This document shows positions 47,142 through 57,999 of a DNA stretch of 64,000 nt, piece by piece. This stretch comes from Massospora cicadina. Its lineage: Eukaryota; Entomophthoromycota; Entomophthoromycetes; Entomophthorales; Entomophthoraceae. The notes beneath the pieces are model-generated. The model saw only the letters and a program-made list of their open reading frames with translations, made no database searches and was not told the DNA's origin. Made by a program: the position numbers and the translations under genes. Position 1 is the stretch's first letter; each line of letters opens with the position of its first letter. Location: positions 99,420-163,419 of the forward strand of contig JAKSZP010006728.1 of the NCBI GenBank assembly GCA_022478985.1, read 5' to 3'.

Positions 47142-48700
47142 TCATCTGGAGAGTAGAAGCAAGGCGTTTGGAAGTTTTAGGGAATTTATCCCAGATAGAC
47201 TGCAGTGTATACGCACTCTGAGTGGGCTGGATAATTGTGGCAATAAGCTGATCAGCATCTCTGGCGTAGAAATAACCTCCAGACCTCTCAACACCTGATA
47301 AAGATGTGTTTGGTGGGGTACCCTAGCCCAATTTACTCTCTCTGGGTTTAATTGATCAGGTACCTCCACTTTACTTGGGGCTCCTAGAACATAATGACCC
47401 ACATTTTCACCAATCCCTTCAGATTCGTCATCAGAGGGATTATTGATGCATGTTGGGGCGCCCATAGGGGGTAAAGTAGGTTCAGGGCTTCCCTTATGGC
47501 TTGATAGGTCCTGGGGTTGTTCCTCCACCTTACTAACTTTTGGGGGAGGCGTTGGAGTTGTAACGGCTCGATTTTTGACCTTCAAAGTAATGGCCTTATG
47601 CTGCTTCATGGAGACAGACTTGGGACTAGTGTTACCTGGATCAGAGTTCGAAGGAGGTAGTGTCATGGACGTAGAAGCTTTAGCTACCCCAGATTTGGGT
47701 TATTTAGTGGCAGTGAGCTTTGGTGAAACAGGTATTTTAGCTTTTGTGTCCTGGGCATTTAACCCTTTATTAGCAGAGGATATTGGTACTCAAGAAAGGG
47801 GTTTAGACTGAAGAGCGAGCTTTGAAACCATTTAGATGGTCGCTCTGAAGAAAAGGAAGGGCAAGACAAAGGGACAACTGCTTTTACCAATTGAGTTTTC
47901 TGAGATGAAGATGGAAGGGAGCATTGCCCCGTCACAGTCATTACCATCTTATTATCATTATGGGAAGAAGAAGGTTGTGATGGCAGCTTCGTAGCAGCAG
48001 GTTTCAGAAGGAAACAGCCGGTGGAGATGCTAATTTGGTCGGCGTAGATTCTTGGTTCAAAGATTCTTGCATAGGATCAAGTTCAAAAATATCAGCCGCC
48101 TCTAACAAAGCTTCCTTTATATCTAGTATACTCTTAAATGAGCGCTTTACAGAGTAGAGATGCATTGCCAAGGAGGAATGAGACGCCAAGCCATCCAAGA
48201 TAGCCGCAATAACATCGTCTAAGGGTATCATTTTAGCAAGCAATAAGGGTTGAGCTTTATTGTAAAAGCGTTCTGCAAAAGAGGGGGGTTGATTTGCCCT
48301 GTTGCAGGCTAAGACATATGATGGCCTATTTTTGCCTGTTTAAACTTTGTAGGGAGCCAAATTCCTCAGTAAATGCTTACTTCACCTTAGCCCAGGTTCT
48401 GAGGGTTGCCATGTGCGGAACCATTATTTCTTGAGTGCCATGACTCAATCAGGGAAGGAGGTACTTAATTTTAAGGTGATCCGTTGCCCCTTCCATAGCA
48501 ACTTTATACATAAAGAGGCAAGAAGCAACACTTCCCTTACCTGTGGTAAACTTGTCCCTAAAAGGAAGTTTATGGATACCAGGGGATGCCCCATAAGGGT
48601 CTTGCATTAAGTGCTGGTCGAGCCTTTTGAGGCGAGACAAAGCACTAGCTTAGCTAAAGTTCAATAGAGGATAACCGAGTGTTTATTTCCATTGATTTGG
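47142..48700 (-). pseudogene. LTR-E gag remnant
   Basis: The frame 48243-48004 (DVIAAILDGLASHSSLAMHL, FKSILDIKEALLEAADIF) matches the capsid segment of LTR-D Gag. The frame 47666-47142, open for 174 codons, is a Pro/Ser-rich linker (KNRAVTTPTPPPKVSKVEEQ). I find no CCHC knuckle and no Gly-X-Y run. The N-terminal region 48700-48250 is fragmentary; the frame 48640-48449 may be part of it. Confidence 0.68.
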
Positions 48701-48725
48701 TTGTTTTTTGTTGTGTACAGGGTCT

Positions 48726-49510
48726 CCTGTAGTAAGCACCACTTGTTGTAATTTAGGTGTTTCAAGATTGCTGGTGCGTTTAGGGCCTAAAACACCAACA
48801 AACAGGTGAAGTAAACCACTGATTAAAAATAAAAGAAAATAAATAATAAAAATTAGACATTTGAGTTTCTGATAGTTTTATTAGTGTTGTGGGGGTAAGA
48901 AAAAACGAACCCTCTCAATATAAGACTGGTCAGTATTAAACAGTATTGAGGGTCAAAGGGGATTCAATGATAAGTTTGGAATGGCTTGTTACAGTCCAAA
49001 TAAGGAAATATGTGAATTCAGCCTATTGAAGCTTGGAAAACTCACTTCACTTTGGATGAATAATAGATGTGGAGTTAATTTTTGTCAAGACATACCCATG
49101 GGGTAACGATTTAATAATTTCAGCCAATCCCTGCTAGCTAAAATTATTTCACCTTGGGGGCCCTCCATCACACCTATAAAAGGGGGTGGTCCCCGCTTAG
49201 GTTTCAAAGGAAATTGGATGTGGCGGGGGGAGAAACCGTCAATGGAATACCCAGGTTTCAACACGTGGTCAGGGCAATTTGAATGCCTGACTTCGTGCTA
49301 ATTGCCCATTTAGTATTCATATTAATGTTACCCCAATTTGTGTGGTTCCACTGAGAATTGGCCAAGGTCTTTTGGCCAATAAAATTTCTATTATCATTCA
49401 AATTAATCTCCTTATTATTGCAGACTTGTAAATGTCTGGTATTTCCTATTTTTGGCCGACTTTTACCCAAAAAATTCTTATTATGAAGCCTGGAAGGCAA
49501 ATGTCTGACA
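48726..49510 (-). repeat. LTR-E primer site and 5' LTR
   Basis: The LTR is 49510-48744 (767 bp). Two bases beyond its end the minus strand reads TGGTGCTTACTACAGG (48741-48726), the tRNA primer site, nearly the same as in LTR-H. Confidence 0.85.
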
Positions 49511-50950
49511 TCTAAATCAATATAGTGGCTTTCCATTACTTCATCAATGATGGTGTTCTCTGTAAAAGCTTGTATTATTGCTTCAAAATAGCTAAAATAA
49601 ACCCTTTTTATAAAACTTAATAGGATTATGCCCATATTAACCTTAACTGCATGAGCAAGAGTGGACCTAGGGAGTGCATGTTGTAAGCAAGTTTCCGCCC
49701 ATCTTTTCCTCACCCCAGACACAAAAGCAGCTTCTTGAGGGTCAATGGTGGGTGGTGCAGGCACTAGCTTTTTTCTGCCATGCGCCTGATGCATCCTTTA
49801 CTTGCTTAATTTTTTGTTACATTTAAATTAAATTTAATTTAGTGGATTCCCCATTGGGGAGCCCCAGATGGAGGCGCGGGCATTCCTTTGGATATATGCG
49901 CTAGCCCTTGTTAAGCCTTCCCATTTGGTACTCGAATTTTGGCAGGTTAATTAATCTACCTGGTTTGGGCTTATTCCCTGACAATTGATTGGTAAATTCT
50001 GGCTCATCATCAAACCAATCTATTACTTCAGCCTTCATTCAACCATCAGAAGATACTGATATGTATTTTTCAGCAGGTTGGTTTGCTATTTGGCTAGTTT
50101 CAATTGAGTTTATTATTTGATTTAATATGATGAAAATTATGGCCAACTGATTTGCCACTTACCGTTGATTCAGTTGAGGCGCGTTAGTTACCTTCCAAAC
50201 TGTGAAAATAAAGGCCAACTGATTCAATACTTCCTGAAAATTCAGTTTGGGCAACCATGCTGATTTTTAAAGGGGTGGCGGTTGGCAAAGCCATCCAAAC
50301 CCCTGCGCCATATTGGGAGTGTCAACACTCCCTACTACCATTGTTAGCTCTTTGGATTCGCCTCCAGTGTGGGGCGCACTAATTTTTGACCCTCAGTCAA
50401 CACTAAGTTGACTGAGGTAGGCTGTACAATGATTGGATCACCTGTAATCCCGCCATGAGTTAGCAAAATTTAGTCTGCATCTGCTTTTGCAGCTGCAGTT
50501 TGAGAGTGGGTCATACGGATTGATGCACAAGTCAGCAACTGAGGTTTTTGCAATTATGGATTATTTTTAGTAATTTCAACGCATTGGAGGAGCGTTCAGT
50601 GGATTTTACCACCATTATTCATTAGATTCAATAAGCTTTTTTCTGGGTAATTATAATTTTTGAAAAGTAAAGTTTAGAAGTGAAAGAAAGGTTCAACAAA
50701 ATTGATTTCTCCACCAATAAATAATGAGTTTTTTGATGTGCCAGAAGCACCAGCTGATCAAACAGATCCAACCCCTCTATGCAAAACATTTGACCTGCTA
50801 ATATTTAAAAAATTAATGGCACCTCCATATCATGCTCCATACATAAATCTTGGGATAAGTGATAACTTAAATTTGAGCTAGCATAAATACTGTGGTGAGC
50901 TCCTGTCCTTCCTCCTTCGTTGGAAACAAAAAAGGATTTTAACTCATCAA
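49511..50950 (-). pseudogene. LINE-C ORF1 N-terminal part and 5' region
   Basis: The frame starting at 49794 (MHQAHGRKKLVPAPPTIDPQ) leads into FTENTIIDEVMESHYIDLD at the LTR-E junction. That segment matches the FPTAVYVAPHSMSRGWLDLG block of LINE-B ORF1, so this is ORF1. Upstream, coding-like pieces continue: AEVIDWFDDEPEFTNQL near 50030 and GDPIIVQPTSVNLVLTEGQK near 50420. Stops and shifts prevent a single frame. The true 5' end of LINE-C is not resolved; an AT-rich stretch near 50640 may be flanking. Confidence 0.6.
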
Positions 50951-53134
50951 ATTGGGGAGGACGTTCAAGGAACCTTGACAATTTCATATATTAAATGGAA
51001 ACTGCAGAGGTCGTGGTACATCCAGGATTGGCATTGTGCCAACTTCTGCGGTTTTCAGAAATATATTAAGGGCTGATGATCCATCTGCACAGTCACTTCA
51101 TGCTGTGTACCCTGAAGGAGGTACCGCCAATGTTAAGCGACCACACCACAAAAGCTAGATCCTTATCATAAGTATCACAGGACTGTATAGATGAAGCAAA
51201 ATTAACTGTAAAAAAACCGGATTTTCAATTCCATCATGTGCTTGAAGCAGCACTGCCCCATGGCGGCTGACAATGCATTTCATGATATAATGAAAGGATT
51301 GGTGAGGTCAGCGTGTTTGAAGATGGGAAGTGCCACAAACACCTCCTTGATGACGTCAAATGCCGTTGACATTCCTCCATCTATAATAATAGAACATTCC
51401 TCCATGTTAAGGTATTCAACAGCGCGGTTAGCTATGGGAGGACGGGGAGAATTTCTTCAAATGTATGATTGTGCCCAAGAAACTCTGCAACTGCTTCTTG
51501 GTAGTAAGGTTGAACCACACAAGGATGGCTTTGAGCTTGCTGGGAGGAATCATGTAAACATCCTTCAGGACCAAGTTTTCTATTAATGTAACCTCCTCCC
51601 TAAAAAACTCACACTTAAAAAGTTTTACATAGAGGTCACCCTTGTACAACGCAGCCAGCATCGCCTCCAGGTCATTCTCATACTGCTCAGGTTTATAAAA
51701 TCTTATTAGTAGTCATTCATATATGTTACTGCACAGGTGAACCAAAGATCACTGAGAAAGTCATTAAACATCTGCTAGTATGTGGTTGGGGCATTTTTAA
51801 TATAAACAGCATCACATGGAACTAAAAGGTCCCTATTCTGGTATGAACCATTGTAAGCCATTCCTGTCCTTCTGTCACCCTGATTTTGGTTAACCGTGTT
51901 TTATGATATCTAGCTTCAAAGACGCCAGGGCTTTGCAATTTCCTTGATAATTCACTGCTCTAGTGGAATGGTAGGGATTGTGAGCAGTAAAACTTTTATA
52001 TGATCATAGTCCATGCAAGAGTTCAACGTTCCATAAGACTTATGGGAAAAAATATGGGAGAAGCAAAAGGAGAGGATTGCTTATATACCCACTCTTTCAC
52101 TTTCATATCATTCAACCACACCTTCAGGGCCTTGTCTTTCTGCTCTTTATAGAGGTACATAGGACAATTGATATTGATGACATTTAAGTCAGGTGGAAGG
52201 CCAGATCATACTCAGAGTGAGAGGGAAGACGGTTGGCCTTCTCAATATCAAAAATGTTCTTGTACTGTTCTAGGCAGTAAGGAAAGTCCGTTGACAACGC
52301 TTAGAGTAAGGAGTTGAAACATTTGACCCCACTGCTCCAGCAGTGGAAAAGGTAATTATTGTAAATTTCTACATCCATGCAGATTCTCAAACGACAAAAG
52401 GTTGGTCTCTAGGTTAATACTAACCTGTTGCCACCACCACCAACCAACTCCAAGGATAACAGTGAATAACAAATCTGGCACAGCGGTGAACTGATTACAG
52501 AAACCAAACACATGCACTGAGATTGTTACATGGCGTCTCACCATGTAGAAAGTTATTGAGACTGATGAAACACTCAAAACTGGATACCCTAGGTTAATAT
52601 TGAGATCTAACTGCTGTGTGACTTGCAAACTCATAATGTTCCCAGTGGCTCCTGTGTCCAAAAGAGACTCGACAGAGACCACATAAAAGCCTAACTGGAC
52701 CTTAGCAAGTAACAGAAGTAAGCCTGATCTTATTTATCGGTCAATTTGTGAGACATAATTGGCGGGTTATATGCCAAACCATCCGCCAGGTTATCCTCAG
52801 GAGAGGAAGCTATTCTTTAAAACACCTGAGTAACCCCTAACTCCGCCACTTGTACCGTGGACAACAGTGTCATCAATGGATTTACTTAAATCTGCTCCAC
52901 AGAAGCAGCAGAATCGTCCATAAGAATACTTGCATAAAACATACAACAGTGGTATGAGGGGAAAATCAGTGATCGCAGGAACAAACAACACCCCCACGCT
53001 TGAAACCCATTCCTGATGGACAACTCAAGGGGAAAGGGGAAACCTGGGTCCCCTTACACTCCCCCAGGGTAGAGCCCCTCAGTGTTTAAGGCAGGAGATA
53101 TGCTTAACTGTAGCATAAAAACTGTGATCCCATT
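50950..53134 (-). mobile_element. LTR-F, truncated gypsy element related to LTR-G
   Basis: The minus-strand protease at 52682-52356 reads VSVESLLDTGATGNIMSLQV with an intact active site, then VILGVGWW, closely parallel to LTR-G (DTRATGNF, VILGVGWW). RT C-terminal part at 51661-51428 (CEFFREEVTLIENLVLKDVY, QLQSFLGTIIHLKKF). RNase H fragments at about 51150-50970 match LTR-G (KPQKLAQC, then DLCSF). RT palm sequence between 52350 and 51660 is degraded. No LTR, gag or integrase is found on either side. Cys-rich CCFCGADLSK near 52890 is unexplained. Confidence 0.72.
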
Positions 53135-53697
53135 TGTTGGGGATTCATCTATGATGACCAAATTTACTCAAGATCAAGATTCTGTATCTTGGTCTAATAA
53201 GATTGCAAAATCTATGTTGGAGATATCCGATTCTAGGTTGAACCAACAATCAACCCTTCAGAGTTATCAACCTTCTCTGAAGGATTGTGTTAAGATATCT
53301 GATAAAGCTGAAAAGCATATAAGAGGACCGGACTCATCAAATAAGAATATTATTAAATCTGGCCATCACAAGTATGACCTTAATAATCAGCATTATTGGT
53401 CATCTAGTAGGAAAGATCTTCCCTTAGGTGCATCTTGAAATCCTCATGCATAACTACTAAATATATCCCTAAAAATATCTCTCATTTCTAACTAATAAAC
53501 TACCACGATTTTTGTCTCGATTTGCATAATTTTAGTCTCTTATCATACAGGATTCTGTGTTTCCAATTGGAATCAACTATAGCAACGGAACTAATAGCTT
53601 CATTGCAATTGAGTCGATCTTTGCTATAGCCACAAAACTAATAATTTCGTAGCCCTAATAGTGCCTGCTTATCATAATTTCTCATAAAATTCCAATA
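53135..53697 (+). repeat. Solitary LTR of the LTR-D family
   Basis: 563 bp beginning TGTTGGGGATT and ending TTCCAATA, collinear with both LTRs of LTR-D (shared TTGGTCTAATAAGAT and CTCATTTCTAACTAATAAA). No internal sequence adjoins it. The flanking pentamers (CCATT and CTTTG) do not match, so simple recombination between two LTRs of one insertion is not demonstrated. A 118-codon frame starting at 53082 crosses it and is regarded as chance. Confidence 0.82.
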
Positions 53698-54593
53698 CTT
53701 TGAATGGGCCATCCTCTCAGCAGACACCACCTAACCAAAGGTAGGACTTCCGTTCATACAAAAAACCAATTCAACACCCCACTTTTATAGGGAAGTATAG
53801 AGAAGATTGAGAATTTGGGTCGCTCTATTATGTCATGGGGCGTGCTAATATTAGAAAACTGGCCTGGAACTCAGGGTGAGTGAACACGAAAAAAACAAGC
53901 AGAATACCTCCAGTACAGTTATCCATATTGTGGGATGATCCAGTAGTAAGGCAGCCGCAAGCCTCAGCCAGAGAGTTCCAAAAAATTGGCAGTCACAGTT
54001 ACTAAATGTCCAGCAGACTGATTAAATTAAGAATTAAAGTTTATCTTTAAGAATCTTTTTAATGTAACTAAAGGGTGGAAAGGGGAAAATGGAGCAACAA
54101 TAGAACCTGTCAGGGATCTGCTGCCTTATAAGATCATCAAAATAGGGAATAGGGTAATTGCATTCACCGTCAGGAATAATTACACAATTCAACTATAGCA
54201 GATAGACATCTTCAACTAGTTTTACAACGCTAGATCAAACTCAACCTGGCCAGCCAACTTATGACTTAAATTTTGTCACCAGATTTTCCCTCCTGATGCA
54301 ATTCCACTTGGCATATTGGCGGCGCTTCATCTGGTGGACAACTGGGTGTGCCCAAGGCTAGGTTAAATATAGCTAGTTCCATTAAGTAGGGAATAATTTA
54401 TTGCGTCTGTACCTATCAGGGATAGGCTTGTGACTATTGTCAATAAAGGAGAATGGTTGTTGAAGAAAACTACGCCTGAAAGCTGATTTGATTTTATTTC
54501 GCTGTATTTTAATTTTAATTTCCTTATCAAAAAATAAGCTTTGTGTAACTACCATCTTCCATGGAAATCACAGCTGCTCTTCTGCTGGTGATG
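53698..54593 (+). other. Unassigned segment with a coding-like tract
   Basis: No repeat partner in the window. From about 54035 to 54500 one plus frame reads convincingly as protein: FNVTKGWKGENGATIEPVRD, KIIKIGNRVIAFTVRNNYT, IFPPDAIPLGILAALHLVDN and RLVTIVNKGEWLLKKTTPES. It is interrupted by about eight stops of the TAG, TAA and TGA kinds expected from CAG, CAA and CGA. I do not recognise the family. It could be a host gene relic or part of another element. The first 330 bases show nothing I can assign. Confidence 0.4.
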
Positions 54594-55753
54594 TGTAAGT
54601 CCCGGGGAACGTTTCCTGGCTGTTGATCAGGCCCTTTTCCTGTTCCCAATTAAAAAGGTATCAAAGAGGGTGGCTGTACCCCTTGTTACCCAGGGTGACC
54701 TCACCCACATGGTAGATGAGCGCTGGGTAACAGCTCTTCCACTTTGGATCCCTCCCACAGTACTCACACTTACCTCAGCAGAACTGCTTTGGAAAATTAG
54801 TGAAATCTGCACTGAGATCGCTGAAATGGAATTGATCAGAACAAATTAAGTGGCAGTCAGCCCAATGTTCAAATTTCAAATGGTCAAAAAGGGATAAAGA
54901 CTGATATATCAGCTGGAACGGCTGACAGTTTCAATTAGGCCAACACTATAATCAGAAGAATCACCCCCTCCCAAAAATCGTCGGGGATCATCCCTGCCAA
55001 GCAGGTAACAGCATTGGGCACCATCAATGAGGGTTTGAAGCTTCCTGCTGGCAAATTGGGCGTTGCTCCTGAAGCAACAATCCTGACTAAATGAATGGCC
55101 CAGTGACTGGGCATGGGCGGGTTGGGCATCCCAAACCTGTTCCCAACCAAATGGGCCCACCCCTATGTGAGGTGGCCTTGAGGGATTCCAGCTGCTCGTC
55201 AGGCCAAACGCCATTGCACCAGCCATTGGAAATGTATCCAAGCTTTGGTTTGGACATTTGAGGTCAAACTGACAGCAACTTAGCCTGCCGCCAAATTCTG
55301 CAATGTCAGTTCCCAGTTAACTTATCTGTTCCCCATTTCTGAACAATTCTCCGGTTAGGTCAAACTTGCGGGACCTGAGCCTGGCTTGTTTCCTCTCTAA
55401 ATCAACCACTATTTAATCAGTCACATTGCACTGAGAAAATTGTTGGTTGATTTTCCTTTCCTAAATTTTCCATTAAAACTCTTTCCTAAAAATATAGTTT
55501 TTTATGTTGAAAAAGAAACTGCCTATTCCGCTGACCCTCACACTCCCCTTGGGGTTAGTGGCTGTACCCGTCTGTTATTGTATTATGTGTCTGTATGAGA
55601 TTCTGGCTTACTGGCAGTTATTGGTAAAATACCTTTCCAGTTTCATATCCGTCATACCATCAGCAGTGCCTTTGGCATTCTGGTTTGCTGTTCAGGTGCT
55701 TTGGCACCTAGGCTGGCAGGCCAGTCTAATTCTTACTTGCTGTTTGCCTGCCA
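54594..55753 (+). repeat. LTR-G 5' long terminal repeat
   Basis: 1160 bp, matching 59511-60671 closely by eye. It ends CCA where the 3' copy has AAA. An overlapping hydrophobic frame (55504-55833) crosses its right end. Confidence 0.9.
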
Positions 55754-55754
55754 T

Positions 55755-55765
55755 AATCGACCAAC
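55755..55765 (+). promoter_or_regulatory. LTR-G self-primer binding site
   Basis: AATCGACCAAC, one base after the LTR, pairs over 11 consecutive positions (ten Watson-Crick and one G-U) with GTTGGTTGATT in the LTR (55442-55452; 60360-60370). That word lies about 30 bases after a TATTTAA box at 55409, where the RNA should start. There is no tRNA-type TGG at this position. Confidence 0.55.
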
Positions 55766-56016
55766 CATCATTTTTAACCATTTCCACCTTTCTCTTAAAT
55801 ATTGGCACAGTAATGGCCCTCCTTTTCAACTGAACAAGGTTGTAAAGAAGATTTTCCCTGTCCACAATAGTCCAGTTCCACTCAAAAATTCAAACCCATA
55901 CCCCATAGTTGCCGCAGCTATTTTGCCCATGTCAGTAGGATCTGACATCCCGACTTGGAAATGAGTTTACCCCCCATAAGAACCTAACGGTTTCCCCTGA
56001 CCCCGCTACCATCTCT

Positions 56017-56535
56017 TTGGTATCACTGTATCCATCCACAACTACCAATAAAGAGAATTTCGCTTACTTTTTGTTACCCATGAAGATTAGTGTTGGGTCC
56101 CATCATGTCTCCTTCGAGGCTCTGGTGGATACCAGAGCCACAGGTAATTTTAAGAGTGTAGAACTGGCCCAGCAATTGGAACTTGACCTGGATGCAGGCC
56201 CTTTGGTGATAGTCGCGTCGTCAGCCTCCAAAACCTCATAACTGGTTCACCGCCCAGTCACATTTTCAATACACCAGTTCATCTTCTGCGACCACTTTTT
56301 TGCTATGCCAAACTTGGTGTTTCAGGTGATCTTAGGAGTGGGATGGTGGCATCGGCAACATGTCAAGATCCGCCTGGAGTCTGACATGCTTTCATTCGCT
56401 AATGATCAATTGGAGGGTAAATTCCCTAATATTAACACTCTTAAGAAAACACAAGGCCGCAGTTCTATTACTTCCCTCATCACTTCTATGGGCATACTGG
56501 ATAATTTTCCTGAGAGCTTAATGCAATATTGAAGT
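56017..56535 (+). pseudogene. LTR-G protease, active-site Gly lost
   Basis: The frame 56017-56241 reads VGSHHVSFEALVDTRATGNF, then SVELAQQLELDLD; the next block, 56305-56532, gives MPNLVFQVILGVGWWHRQHV. In LTR-F the same motif is DTGATGN, so Gly has become Arg by a GGA-to-AGA type change, which should abolish activity. A stop (TAA) at about 56240 separates the two blocks. Nothing Gag-like precedes it. Confidence 0.82.
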
Positions 56536-57985
56536 CTCTTTGACTCAGAAAAGGCGTATCATCTGCCACCTCACACTAGGTTCAACTGTGGATTTTGAAC
56601 AACCATGGAGTTGGTGAATATCAACTGTCCGTTGTATCCCCATACAGTGGAGGAAGAAATTGCGCTTAACACCTGGTTGGATGATATGCTGATAAAAGGG
56701 TGGTTGTTCAAGGAGACCTCACCCATCGCGTCCCCCATCATCTTCACTAAAAAAGCTGATGGTTCCCTCCACCCCTGCGTGGACTATGGGCACTTAAATA
56801 AAGTTACGGTTTCCAATCCCTACCCCCTGCATTTAGAGCAGACAATAAGCCAGGCAATTGCCAAATCTTGGGTGTTTTCCAAGCTAGATCTTGTCAATGC
56901 TTTTAACCAGATTCAGGTAATGAAAGGGCAAGAATGGTTAACAGCGATCTGGATAAAGTGAGGCATTCTCCAATTCCGCATAATGCCCTTTGGGCTGAAG
57001 AATGCTCCTGCTATGTTTCAACGCATGATCAACAATGTACTGGGGGACCTCCGGTTTACCTGTGCAGTTGGTATATTGATGACATTCTGGTTCACTCCCC
57101 GACTCCTAAACAACACGCTACTGACTTGGAAGCAGTTGTGGCCGCCTTGCATAAGGCAGGCTTGTTCGTCAAGCCTTCCAAGTGTGAGTTCTATAAGGAG
57201 GATGTTACTTTCCTTGGGAACCTCATCCTTAAAGATGGCTATGCCATCCCACCCAATAAGTTGGATGCTATCCAAGAATGGTCAGCCTGACTACCCAGAA
57301 ACAACTACAGAGTTTCTTGGGAACCATCATTTTCTTAAAAAAGTTCCCCAACACTTTCCCAGCTTGCTGCCCTTCACTCCCTTACAGGGAAAACATACCA
57401 TTTCGCTGGATGCCTGAATGGCAACTGGCGTTCAAATCAATTAAAGAGGTGTTCATGTCCCCTCCCATTTTGAAACATGCTGATCCCACCAAGCCATATA
57501 TCATTACATACAACGCCTTGTTGGTAGCTGTGGGGGTGGTTGTTGCTCCAGGAGCACAATGGCTTGGAACACCCAGTTGCCTATTTTTCTTAAAAGTTCA
57601 CTTCTACAGAGCAGTCTTGGGCCATTTATGACAAGGAGTTGGCAGCCATTGCATGGGCATTAAATCATTGGAGGTATCTGTTACAGGGTGCTCAACATGT
57701 TTTAACAGTCTGCACGGATTACCAGGCTCTCTTGTACTTTTGTAAACCCCAAAAATTGGCGCATTGGCAAGCCCAAACCTATCTGGACTTGTGCAGTTTT
57801 AAATTTAAATATGAATTTGTTTTAAGGTGCGCTCAACGTACTTCCCAATTTTCTCAGCCGCAGCCCCATCCACTGTTCCGCGGATCTGGAGGAAGTGGAT
57901 CTCGTTACCATGATCCCTTCCGCCCAAATCCTGTTGATTGTCCCCCCTGTTGTTTCTTCCATCGCTCTGGCCCCTGACGCTCATC
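56536..57985 (+). pseudogene. LTR-G reverse transcriptase and RNase H
   Basis: The RT frame 56605-56961 reads LFKETSPIASPIIFTKKADG, LHPCVDYGHLNKV and FSKLDLVNAFNQIQV. After one TGA it continues with MPFGLKNAPAMFQRMINNVL (56983) and, shifted by one frame, SWYIDDILVHSPTPK with catalytic YIDD, and CEFYKEDVTFLGNLILKDGY (56934-57290). The connection part, QLQSFLGTIIFLKKFPNTF, and RNase H (57278-57977: TDYQALLYFCKPQKLAHWQ) complete it. Three or four frame changes. Confidence 0.87.
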
Positions 57986-57999
57986 TAGTTGCTCAGGTC

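Larger units (their letters stand above)
42868..49510 (-). mobile_element. LTR-E, Ty3/gypsy retrotransposon
   Basis: Minus-strand element of 6643 bp. The 5' LTR is 49510-48744 and the 3' LTR 43633-42868. On the minus strand they start TGTCAGAC or TGTTGGAC and end ACAACA (degenerate in the 3' copy). The primer site, gag, protease with intact DTG, RT, RNase H and integrase follow in order. I see no clear 5-bp target duplication, but LINE-C ORF1 reads on across the insertion in a frame that matches LINE-B ORF1. Same family as LTR-A, C and D. Confidence 0.9.
31223..50950 (-). mobile_element. LINE-C, non-LTR retrotransposon split by LTR-D and LTR-E
   Basis: Three minus-strand pieces (31223-34086, 41047-42867, 49511 to about 50950) supply, from right to left, ORF1 N-terminus, ORF1 C-terminus with endonuclease, and RT with C-terminal finger. 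Reading across each LTR insertion point rejoins plausible protein sequence. The family is related to, but distinct from, LINE-A/B. Its 3' end is taken as the LTR-C boundary and its 5' end as the start of LTR-F; both are approximate. Confidence 0.8.

Noticed and set aside
42860..49515. A 5-bp target duplication for LTR-E
   Set aside because: Left ACCCT and right TCTAA do not match; only a three-base agreement appears after shifting the boundary.
53082..53438. 118-codon plus-strand frame starting left of the solitary LTR
   Set aside because: It crosses an LTR boundary and is not open in the two LTR-D LTRs, so chance is the better explanation.
53698..54593. The missing LTR or gag of LTR-F
   Set aside because: No similarity to LTR-G LTRs, and the coding-like tract is on the opposite strand from LTR-F.
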